NCBI GenBank assembly: GCA_016926575.1 | Contig: JAFGOJ010000515.1 | Coordinates: forward strand, 1 to 5,544 | Length of the DNA: 5,544 bases | Reading direction: 5' to 3' | Origin: Anaerolineae bacterium | Lineage (GTDB): Bacteria > Chloroflexota > Anaerolineae > B4-G1 > DUEL01 | Shown here: positions 1 to 5,544 of the stretch, piece after piece | Layout of the letters: every line of letters begins with the position of its first letter | Position numbering within the stretch: the stretch's first letter is position 1 | Notes under the pieces: generated by a model | The model's input: only the letters and a program-made list of their open reading frames with translations | What the model was told of the DNA's origin: nothing | Database searches by the model: none | Made by a program: the position numbers and the translations under genes

Positions 1-13
1 CAGGAGTGGCTGA

Positions 14-1306
14 ATGATCCGACCGCAACAGACCGCACTTTGGCCGCCCCCCGAGGGCTTCGTCCTCGTTCCCTCGCAGGTGGACGGCATCGAATTGTAC
101 GCCCCCGCACCCGAAACAGCGCCAAAGGAAGAGACGCGCTCCTTCAAATGCCCTGCCTGCAGCGGCGTCACTGCCTACAACGCCACCCAGCAGCGCCTTG
201 CCTGCGCCCACTGCGGGCGCGTCCAGGACATGAGCGCCGAAGTCGTCGGCGCGCAGGCGGCCGAGTTCGAATTCACGCTGGAGACGATGGAGCGCGCCCA
301 GTATGGCTGGGGTGAGGCGCGGCGCGAACTGGCCTGCGAAAACTGCGGGGCCGTCGTCACCGTCGCGCCCGACGTGCTGACCGACACCTGCGCCTTCTGC
401 GGCTCGCATCGCGTCCTGGCCCGCGACACGGTCGGCAACGCCCTCCGTCCCACTGCTCTGATCCCCTTCGTCGTCGACCAGGGCCGCTGCCAGACCCTCG
501 CCCGCGAGTGGCTGGGACGGGGCTGGATGCACCCATCGGAGCTGCGCGACGTGCGCGCTCTGCGCGAACTGACCGGCGTGTACTTGCCCTTCTGGACCTT
601 CGACACCCACGTTCACGCCGATTGGGAGGCTGAGGTGGGTACGGAACGCACCGAGCGCTATTACTCCGACGGTGAGTGGAAGACGCGCACGGTCATCGAT
701 TGGTCCTGGCGCTCGGGACGGGTGCACCTGCCCGTCGACGACCACCTCGTCGTTGGCACTGATCGCGTCAGCCGGGTGGTGCTGGAAAAGGTGCTTCCCT
801 TCGATTTGAGCGCGTTGACCACGTATGAACCGGGCTACCTCGCCGGCTGGCAGACCAAAACCTACGACGTGTTGCTGCAACAGGCGTGGGAGACGGCCAA
901 GCGCGAGATTCGAGACCTCTCTAAGCGTGCCTGTTACAGCGACACCGGCTCGCACCACGTGCGGAACTTTCGCATGACCGCCGACTTCGCCGACGAACTG
1001 TGGCGCTACGTCCTCCTGCCGGTCTACCTGGCTTCTTATTGCCTCGAAGACAAGACCTTCCAGGTGATGGTCAACGGGCAGACGGGCAAGGTGGGCGGGC
1101 AGAAGCCGGTGGCCTGGCTGCGCGTGTGGCTGGCGATTGCGGCGTTGCTCTCGCCCGGCGCGTGTCTGGGTCTGCTGGGCCTGCTGCTGACGCCCTTAGG
1201 GGGCGTCGGCGTGGTAGGATTGGTCATCGGCGCGATCCTGTTCGTCGCTGCGCTGGTGGGGGCGTTCATCATCTTCAACCAGGCGCGATCTTCGGAGGAG
1301 GCGTGA
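14..1306 (+). CDS. YdjG-like zinc-ribbon membrane protein, two zinc ribbons (430 aa)
   Basis: This protein has two four-cysteine zinc ribbons, C46-x2-C49/C64-x2-C67 and C108-x2-C111/C126-x2-C129. A soluble body of about 220 residues follows, with blocks such as TGVYLPFWTFD (187-197) and VMVNGQTGKVGG (351-362), then two hydrophobic membrane segments near 369-392 and 396-422. This order matches, from memory, the Bacillus YdjG type of TFIIB-like zinc-ribbon protein, which is encoded with PspA- and SPFH-family proteins of membrane stress. The molecular activity is unknown, and annotations as a helicase or primosomal protein rest only on the zinc ribbon. The ATG has AGGAG seven bases upstream. A TGA directly before the ATG could end an earlier gene of the same operon, but only 13 bases are visible. 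The stop overlaps the ATG of the next gene by one base, so the two are surely co-transcribed. The reading frame is certain, the family likely, and the role inferred. Confidence 0.9.
   Translation: MIRPQQTALWPPPEGFVLVPSQVDGIELYAPAPETAPKEETRSFKCPACSGVTAYNATQQRLACAHCGRVQDMSAEVVGAQAAEFEFTLETMERAQYGWGEARRELACENCGAVVTVAPDVLTDTCAFCGSHRVLARDTVGNALRPTALIPFVVDQGRCQTLAREWLGRGWMHPSELRDVRALRELTGVYLPFWTFDTHVHADWEAEVGTERTERYYSDGEWKTRTVIDWSWRSGRVHLPVDDHLVVGTDRVSRVVLEKVLPFDLSALTTYEPGYLAGWQTKTYDVLLQQAWETAKREIRDLSKRACYSDTGSHHVRNFRMTADFADELWRYVLLPVYLASYCLEDKTFQVMVNGQTGKVGGQKPVAWLRVWLAIAALLSPGACLGLLGLLLTPLGGVGVVGLVIGAILFVAALVGAFIIFNQARSSEEA
1294..1300 (+). promoter_or_regulatory. Ribosome binding site of the second zinc-ribbon gene
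   Basis: GGAGGAG lies five bases before the ATG at 1306. It decides the start: the reading frame stays open back to position 1000 and has an earlier ATG there, but that stretch lies inside the upstream gene in another frame and has no homology to the family. The site lies within the last codons of the upstream gene, typical of translational coupling. Confidence 0.85.
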
Positions 1307-2412
1307 TGGACGATACAAACGCCGTCGAACGGCACATTCCTGTCGACGTGACGGCCGTGTGGGGCGCGCCGCTGATGGCGATTCACTGTGCCCATTGCGG
1401 CGAGGCGCACCTGGTGCCGGACGGCGCGCTGCCGGGCCGTTGTCCTTACTGCCTGCAGGGACCGGTGGCACCGCAGCCGGCCTACCTGCGGGGCGAACCG
1501 CCCGAGCAGATGCTGACGTACAAAGTGGCCGACCGCGGCCTGGCGGGTGTGCTGGAGCGCTGGGCGGCCGGGGGCTGGTTCCGCCCCGATGACATGAACA
1601 CCAACAAACTCCTTGTGCGTGCCCGGCGCTACCTGGTGCCGCTGTGGCTGGCCGACAGCCACGTCGAAGCGACGTGGCGTGCCGACGTGGGCTTCGATTA
1701 CCAGGTCGTCAGCTCGCAAGACCACTACCGTGAAGGTGGCGGGTGGGTCTCGCGGGACGTGGAGGAGACGCGGGTGAACTGGGAACCGCGCGTGGGCCGC
1801 TTGAACCGCACCTACGAGAACGTCGCCGCACCTGCGCTGGACGACCACCGCGCGGTGATGCGCCGCCTGGGGCGCTTCGACCTGGACGAGCGGGTGGCGT
1901 ACACCCCCGACGCGCTGGTCGGGGCGGTGGTGCGCATCCCCTCGCTGGACCCGGACGCGGCGTGGCCTGGCGCCGAGGCGGCCCTCGTGCGTAGCGCCGA
2001 GGCCGATTGCCAGGCCGCGGCCGGTGCCGACCACATCCGCGATTTCACCGTCGCGGCCGAGTACACGAATCTGAACTGGACCCAGCTTCTGCTGCCGGCC
2101 TACGTCACCTGGTACGAGGAGGGTGGGCAGGTGTGGCCGGTGCTGGTTAACGGCCAGAGCGGGCGAGTGGACGGCGTGAAGCGAGCTTCGGCGCGCAAGG
2201 CACAGGTTGCCGCGCTGGTGTTGGGCGCGCTCGGCGTGTTGTTGTTCGTTTTCGGTGGGTTGCTGGCCCTGGTGGGGGCGGTCTTCCCGCCGCTGGTGGC
2301 GGTGGGCGGGGTGGTTCTGGTCGCCGGTGTGTTGCTGGCGCTCGTTGCGCCTGCGCCGATGATCGGCGTGTGGGTGTCGAATCGGCGCACAGGCGACGCC
2401 GGCGCGAAATAG
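1306..2412 (+). CDS. Paralogous zinc-ribbon membrane protein, single zinc ribbon (368 aa)
   Basis: This is a shorter paralogue of the preceding gene. It has one zinc ribbon (C28-x2-C31/C46-x2-C49) where the neighbour has two. The body aligns with the neighbour: YLVPLWLADSHVEATWRADVG (109-129) against YLPFWTFDTHVHADWEAEVG, HIRDFTVAAEY against HVRNFRMTADF, and VLVNGQSGRVDG (279-290) against VMVNGQTGKVGG. Two membrane segments follow near 299-325 and 328-354, with a short polar tail. The ATG overlaps the upstream TGA by one base and has a strong Shine-Dalgarno site. The pair probably arose by tandem duplication, and the two products may form a hetero-oligomer at the membrane with the zinc ribbons in the cytoplasm; this is inference. 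In Bacillus the comparable ydjG and ydjH genes are also adjacent. The specific biochemical role is unknown. A terminator follows 36 bases after the stop. Confidence 0.88.
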   Translation: MDDTNAVERHIPVDVTAVWGAPLMAIHCAHCGEAHLVPDGALPGRCPYCLQGPVAPQPAYLRGEPPEQMLTYKVADRGLAGVLERWAAGGWFRPDDMNTNKLLVRARRYLVPLWLADSHVEATWRADVGFDYQVVSSQDHYREGGGWVSRDVEETRVNWEPRVGRLNRTYENVAAPALDDHRAVMRRLGRFDLDERVAYTPDALVGAVVRIPSLDPDAAWPGAEAALVRSAEADCQAAAGADHIRDFTVAAEYTNLNWTQLLLPAYVTWYEEGGQVWPVLVNGQSGRVDGVKRASARKAQVAALVLGALGVLLFVFGGLLALVGAVFPPLVAVGGVVLVAGVLLALVAPAPMIGVWVSNRRTGDAGAK

Positions 2413-2442
2413 GCGGCTTTTCGGCCACCCGGCGGGTTCAAA

Positions 2443-2533
2443 CTACACAATACAAAAGTCGCCCTCGCGCATCAGGGCGACTTTTGTATTTGCTGCTTCG
2501 GTTCCATCCCATTGGATTCTCATCACCTCCTTT
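2443..2533 (-). other. Orphan Shine-Dalgarno site with possible micro-ORFs running into the terminator
   Basis: On the - strand, AAAGGAGGTG followed by AT (2533-2522) is a perfect match to the anti-Shine-Dalgarno sequence, yet no recognisable gene follows. An ATG at 2523 would give 26 residues ending at 2443 (begins MRIQWDGTEAAN) but is only two bases from GGAGG. An ATG at 2512 would give 24 residues ending at 2438 (begins MGWNRSSKYK) at a spacing of 13 bases. Both would read through the terminator stem. Neither spacing is good. It could be a tiny gene, a decayed gene, or a chance purine run. It lies 20 bases after the stop of the 53-residue gene. Confidence 0.25.
2449..2490. terminator. Bidirectional intrinsic terminator
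   Basis: The 17-base arm AATACAAAAGTCGCCCT (2449-2465) is exactly complementary to 2474-2490, with an 8-base loop. The GC-rich inner stem is flanked by an A-run on one side and a T-run (CTTTTGTATTT) on the other, so the RNA made from either strand ends in a U-rich tract. It lies between the + strand zinc-ribbon genes and the - strand small membrane protein gene, where convergent transcription would need it. Confidence 0.9.
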
Positions 2534-2552
2534 GTAACAGCCCGGTTGATTG

Positions 2553-2714
2553 TCAGTTGACCTTGTGGGCGACGGGGGCGTGTTCGGCCTTGCCGATGGT
2601 CTTCCCGATCGCTTCGTAAGCCCCCATCAGCAGGGTGATGACGAGGCTGGCGACGGTGAAGACCTCCATTGCGTAAAAGATCACCAGCTTTGCGCTCAGA
2701 AACGTCTCGTTCAT
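2553..2714 (-). CDS. Small single-pass membrane protein (53 aa), unknown function
   Basis: I do not recognise this protein. It is 53 residues: a short polar N-terminus (MNETFLSAK), one hydrophobic span at about residues 9-31 (VIFYAMEVFTVASLVITLLMG), then an amphipathic, basic tail (AYEAIGKTIGKAEHAPVAHKVN) likely on the cytoplasmic side. The ATG at 2714 is chosen because a perfect AAAGGAGGTG sits six bases upstream. The frame is open further back to about 2777, but that would start before the likely transcription start. Its own promoter lies at 2777-2749, and the bidirectional terminator follows. It is the next gene after hdrA on the same strand, 159 bases downstream, so read-through from hdrA is also possible because I see no clear hdrA terminator. 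It may be an accessory or anchoring peptide for a redox complex, but that is guesswork from position. The strong expression signals are the main reason to call it real. Confidence 0.75.
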   Translation of the reverse strand: MNETFLSAKLVIFYAMEVFTVASLVITLLMGAYEAIGKTIGKAEHAPVAHKVN

Positions 2715-2720
2715 TTCACT

Positions 2721-2730
2721 CACCTCCTTT
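2721..2730 (-). promoter_or_regulatory. Ribosome binding site of the 53-aa membrane protein
   Basis: The - strand reads AAAGGAGGTG, an extended perfect Shine-Dalgarno site, six bases before the ATG at 2714. It fixes the start of the small gene and argues against the longer 74-residue reading of the same frame. Confidence 0.85.
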
Positions 2731-2748
2731 TTTGTTGATTCTGGTTGT

Positions 2749-2777
2749 AGTATAACACGAGGCGCGCGCGATGTCAT
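2749..2777 (-). promoter_or_regulatory. Sigma70-type promoter of the 53-aa gene
   Basis: On the - strand, ATGACA (2777-2772; five of six bases of TTGACA) and TATACT (2754-2749; five of six of TATAAT) are separated by exactly 17 bases. Transcription would start near 2742, leaving a leader of about 28 bases that contains the ribosome binding site. Confidence 0.7.
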
Positions 2778-2787
2778 CGTGTGACAT
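2771..2787. promoter_or_regulatory. Possible operator palindrome over the -35 box
   Basis: ATGTCA (2771-2776) and TGACAT (2782-2787) form a perfect inverted repeat with a 5-base spacer. One half contains most of the -35 box of the small-gene promoter. A dimeric repressor or activator bound here would control that promoter. The regulator family cannot be named from the site alone. Confidence 0.4.
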
Positions 2788-2873
2788 GCTGATTTCAGTC
2801 TGATGAGAAAGGCGTATTTCCCTGGAAGCCTCTGGCGGGTGGGTATCTAACGCCTCTAGCAGAAAACCCTTAG

Positions 2874-5453
2874 TTATAATACGACCCGCACGCTGTTGGA
2901 ACGGCAGGCGGGGCACATCCGCTCTTTGTCCTCTTCCAGGTTGAACGTGACCGGCCACGTGTGGCCGCAGCGGTAGCACGCCAGCGTTGCGGGCGCGGGT
3001 GCCTTCAGCCGCCAGACCTGGCTGGTGCGCGGGACCTTCTTCCCGGCCAGCGCTTCCTGGGTACGTTCCACCTCGTCGGGCGTGACGGCGGCGCGTAGCT
3101 CTTCGACCTCGCGCATGATCCGCGCCCACTTCTGCCCCTCGGCCGCGCTGCACCAGTCGATCTGGAGCCGCTCCGGGCGCACGCCGTGCTGTTCCAGCCC
3201 CTCCCACAGCGCGTCGACGCGGCGCACGGTCTGCCGGTTGGCGTTGATGTAGTGGCAGTCGGCGAAGTGGCAGCCGGAGACCAGCACCATCGGCGCGCCC
3301 TTCTGGAAGGCGTACCACACGAAGTCCGGTTTGACGCGCCCCGAGCACATCGTGCGGATCAGGCGCGCGTTGGCCGGGTACTGGAGCCGCGCAGTGCCGG
3401 CCGTGTCTGCGCCGGCGTAGGAGCACCAGTTGCAGGCGAAGGCGAGGATCTTCTCCAGCGGGTTCGTTTCGAGGATCGCGTCGATCATCGCGTAGACCTG
3501 CTGGTCGGTGAAGTGGCGCATAGTGATGGCGTCGAAGGGGCATTCGGCAGCGCAGGTGCCGCACCCGGCGCAGGCGGCGCTGACGACGCGGGCCACCTGC
3601 TTCTTCTCCCACAGAATGGCCGAGAAGGGGCACACGGCGGCGCACTGGCCGCACATCTTGCACAGGTCTGGATCGACCACGGCGGTGATTGCTTCCACCT
3701 TGATCTTGGGCGCGTTGAGCAGGATTTCGGCGCGTGCGGCGGCGGCGCTGGCCTGCGTCACCGAGTCTTTGATGTCCTTGGGCGATTCGGCACACCCGGC
3801 CACGTAGACGCCCTTGGTCGGCGTGTCGACCGGCTTGAGCTTGGGGTGCGCCTCCATCAAGAATCCGTCCCCCGTGCGTGAGAGCGTCAAGAGCTGGCGC
3901 ACCAGGTCGGTCTCCTTGCACGGCACCGTCCCCACCGAAAGTACCAGCAGGTCGACGTCGTGCTCCTCCAGCAGGCCGGTGGCGGTGTTCTCTACGTACA
4001 GGTGGATGTTTCCCGTTGCGTCGTCGGCCACCACCTCGCCGGGCAGGCCGCGGATGTAGCGCACGCCCTTCGCTTTGGAGGTCATGTACAGGTCCTCGAA
4101 GCCCTTGCCGAAGGCGCGGATATCCATGTAGAAGACCGTGATCTCGGTGTCGGGGTAGTGGTCCTTAAGCAGCAGGCTGTCTTTGATCGTGTTCATGCAG
4201 CAGATGTTCGAGCAGTAGGGGTTGCCGCGCGCGCCGTCGGGGTTCTTCTCGCTGTGGAGGGTGCGCGAACCGACGCACTGGACGAATCCGATGCGTTTAG
4301 GGCGCGTGCGGTCGGAGGGGCGCACGAAGTGGCCCTCGGTGGGGCCGCCCGCCGAGATCAGGCGTTCGAATTCCATGCTGGTGATGACGTCTACGATGCT
4401 GGTATAGCCGTACTCGTCCAACGCGGTGGGGTCGTAGACGTCCATCCCCGTGGCGACGATGATCGCGCCCACGTCCAGCGCCACAATTTCGTCCAGCATG
4501 TCGAAATCGATGCAGCCCTTGTCGCAGGCCTGGATGCACTTGCCGCAGGCGATGGGGTTGTTGCCCAGGCACTCGTCGGCGTTGACGATGTAGGCGGAAG
4601 GGACGGCCTGGGGGAAGGGGATATAGATGGCGCGCCGGGTGGCCAGCCCGGCCTGAAACGCGTCGGGCATGACGATCGGGCAGACCTTGGCGCAGTCGCC
4701 GCAGGCGGTACACTCGGTTGCGTCGACGTAGCGCGCCTTTTTGCGCACGTGGACCTTGAAGTTGCCCACGTAACCGGAGATATCTTCGACTTCACTGTAG
4801 GCCATCAACTCGATGTTGGGATGTCGACCGACATCCATCATTTTTGGCCCCAGAATTCATATACTACAGTCCATCGTGGGGTAGGTCTTATCGAGTTGGG
4901 CCATGATGCCGCCGATCGACGGTTCCTTCTCCACGAGGTAGACCTTGTGCCCGGCGTCGGCCAGGTCGAGAGCGGCCTGGATGCCCGCCACGCCCCCGCC
5001 GATGACCAGCGCCGCGTTGGTGACGGGCAGCTGCTCCTCGTCCTGGGCGTAAAGCCAGCGGGCGCGGGCCACCGCGGCGTGGATGATGTCCTGCGCCTTT
5101 CGCGTAGCGACCGCCTTGTCCTGCAAGTGGACCCAGGAGCAGTGTTCGCGGATGTTCGCCATCTCGAACAGGTACGGGTTGAGCCCTGCCTCGCTGACGC
5201 ATTGGCGGAACGTCGGTTCGTGCAGCCTGGGCGAACAGGAGGCGACGACGACGCGGTTGAGCTTGTGTTCGACGATGGCGCGCTTGATTTCCTGCTGACC
5301 GGGATCGGCGCAGGTGTACCGGTTGCGGATCGCCACGGTCACGTCGGGGAGTGTCTCGGCGTACTCCCGCACCGCTTCCGTGTCGATGCTCCCGGCGATG
5401 TTCAGGCCGCAATCGCAGACGAAGACGCCGATACGCAGATCATCTTTCGGCAA
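2874..5453 (-). CDS. hdrA: HdrA-MvhD fusion, probable selenoprotein with in-frame TGA (859 aa)
   Basis: This is the flavin subunit of a heterodisulfide-reductase-like complex, cytoplasmic by family; it splits electron pairs between ferredoxin and an HdrBC-type partner. Domains: an N-terminal HdrA region with C13, C15, C48 and C73; the FAD motif GGGVAG (152-157); the redox site C196-S-I-U199; ferredoxin-type CxxCxxCxxxCP at 248-258; C295/C303/C306/C310; the HdrA-specific C393, C414, C418 and C419; the second FAD motif YVAGCAESPKDI near 550; two ferredoxin clusters at 598-608 and 628-638; an MvhD domain from about 665 (CNWCSYAGAD, MCSGR, GCHFADCHY); and a zinc ribbon C826/C829/C847/C850. Position 199 is TGA (4859-4857). 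Both halves share one frame and join across I-L-G-P-K without loss, so selenocysteine fits better than two genes or a pseudogene. The start is TTG at 5453 with AGGAGG six bases upstream. Partner genes are not in the window. The fusion resembles HdrA2-type proteins of methanogens and sulfate reducers. Confidence 0.88.
4819..4836 (-). promoter_or_regulatory. Candidate bacterial SECIS hairpin in the hdrA mRNA
   Basis: In the mRNA, GGATGTC (4836-4830), loop GGTC (4829-4826) and GACATCC (4825-4819) form a perfect 7-bp stem with a 4-base loop. The stem begins 20 bases, and the loop 27 bases, after the TGA, within the spacing known for bacterial SECIS elements that bind SelB. The loop carries GGU, as in the E. 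coli fdhF element. GAU (4839-4837) can pair with AUC (4814-4812) across a 4-base bulge, and GGCCA (4849-4845) with UGGCC (4804-4800), giving an optional longer stem. The fit is by eye and no folding energy was computed. Confidence 0.7.
4857..4859 (-). other. Recoded UGA, probable selenocysteine 199 of HdrA
   Basis: The - strand codons read GAC TGT AGT ATA TGA ATT CTG GGG CCA AAA, giving D-C-S-I-[TGA]-I-L-G-P-K. HdrA proteins normally have cysteine at the TGA position, forming C-x-x-C, so the site becomes C-x-x-U. Flanking sequence on both sides is intact and well conserved, as expected of recoding and not of decay. Confidence 0.85.
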
Positions 5454-5459
5454 ATGACA

Positions 5460-5465
5460 CCTCCT
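5460..5465 (-). promoter_or_regulatory. Ribosome binding site that fixes a TTG start for hdrA
   Basis: AGGAGG lies six bases before TTG (5453-5451). There is no in-frame ATG near it, and the protein begins MPKDDLRIGVFVCDCG, where HdrA proteins normally begin, so TTG is the start. Confidence 0.8.
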
Positions 5466-5479
5466 GTTGTAGCCACGAA

Positions 5480-5485
5480 TTTATA
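5480..5485 (-). promoter_or_regulatory. Weak candidate -10 box upstream of hdrA
   Basis: The - strand reads TATAAA (five of six bases of TATAAT) about 26 bases before the TTG start. No good -35 box is visible 16-18 bases further upstream. It could be an activator-dependent promoter, or hdrA may be transcribed from a promoter beyond the window. Confidence 0.3.
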
Positions 5486-5511
5486 AGGGTGTGTTTCATT
5501 TGAGTTGGGTC

Positions 5512-5533
5512 GCCCGGCGATCAATCGCCGGGC
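5512..5533. repeat. GC-rich perfect palindrome
   Basis: GCCCGGCGAT (5512-5521) and ATCGCCGGGC (5524-5533) are exact inverted copies two bases apart, giving a very stable hairpin. No T-run follows on either strand, so it is not a standard intrinsic terminator. It may be a dispersed intergenic palindrome, an operator, or the end of a unit upstream of hdrA. Only one copy is in the window. Confidence 0.55.
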
Positions 5534-5544
5534 TAATGAACAAC

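Noticed and set aside
1000..1305. N-terminal extension of the second zinc-ribbon gene back to ATG 1000
   Set aside because: It overlaps the end of the first gene in another frame, has a low-complexity sequence, and the start at 1306 has a strong ribosome binding site and aligns with the paralogue.
2550..2738. 62-codon frame on the + strand opposite the small membrane protein
   Set aside because: It has no ribosome binding site, lies downstream of a terminator, and is antisense to a gene with clear promoter and ribosome binding site.
2810..2855. Inverted repeat AGGCGT/ACGCCT as an hdrA terminator
   Set aside because: It is only six base pairs with a 34-base loop and no U-tract at the right place, too weak to call.
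2827..2860. Imperfect direct repeat AGCCTCTGGC / CGCCTCTAGC
   Set aside because: Two short copies with two mismatches in a GC-rich spacer are expected by chance.
2716..3921. 401-codon open frame on the - strand inside hdrA
   Set aside because: It is a frame-shifted shadow of hdrA with an arginine-rich composition; the overlapping frame carries the ferredoxin and MvhD motifs.
2874..4841. A separate 655-residue gene starting at ATG 4841
   Set aside because: It lacks the N-terminal HdrA domain and the first FAD motif, has no good ribosome binding site, and joins in frame with the upstream 198 codons through conserved residues across a single TGA.
2874..5453. hdrA as a pseudogene broken by a nonsense mutation
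   Set aside because: All cofactor motifs before and after the TGA are intact, there are no other lesions, and the TGA lies exactly on a redox cysteine with a SECIS-like hairpin behind it. A pseudogene would need all of these to coincide.
3960..5486. Long open frame of 508 codons on the + strand opposite hdrA
   Set aside because: It is a mirror of GC-biased codon usage in hdrA. Its translation is rich in low-complexity V, D, A and G, has no domain, and lacks its own signals.

Overview
The window is GC-rich and looks bacterial. Genes carry strong Shine-Dalgarno sites, one start codon is TTG, one promoter has a sigma70-type layout with a 17-nt spacer, and there is a factor-independent terminator. 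The main gene points to an anaerobic energy metabolism. I cannot fix the phylum; an anaerobic Chloroflexota-like or deltaproteobacterial-like lineage is only a guess.

Layout. On the + strand, 14-2412 holds two overlapping genes for paralogous zinc-ribbon membrane proteins of the kind represented by Bacillus YdjG. They end at a 17-bp perfect hairpin (2449-2490), which is A-rich on one side and T-rich on the other and so can stop transcription from both directions. The remaining genes are on the - strand, converging on that terminator. A 53-residue single-pass membrane protein (2714-2553) has a near-consensus promoter and a perfect ribosome binding site. Upstream of it is a long gene (5453-2874) for an HdrA-type flavin/iron-sulfur subunit fused to an MvhD domain and a C-terminal zinc ribbon.

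The central observation is that the HdrA gene looks like two genes (198 and 655 residues) but is better read as one 859-residue selenoprotein. The two parts are in the same frame and separated only by an in-frame TGA at 4859-4857. The sequence around it reads D-C-S-I-[TGA]-I-L-G-P-K, where the HdrA family normally has a C-x-x-C pair, so the TGA replaces the second cysteine. Twenty bases after the TGA is a perfect 7-bp hairpin with a GGUC loop, the size and distance expected of a bacterial SECIS element. Codon choice around it departs from the GC-ending habit of the gene. HdrA is a known selenoprotein in some methanogens, so selenocysteine is the most economical reading.

Function together. HdrA-MvhD fusions carry the flavin of electron-bifurcating or electron-confurcating heterodisulfide-reductase-like complexes, passing electrons between a hydrogenase or formate dehydrogenase side, ferredoxin and an HdrBC-type partner. 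None of those partner genes is inside the window; they could lie beyond 5544. The small membrane protein is the next gene downstream and may be co-transcribed. The YdjG-like pair seems to be an unrelated, convergent unit, perhaps concerned with the membrane or cell envelope.
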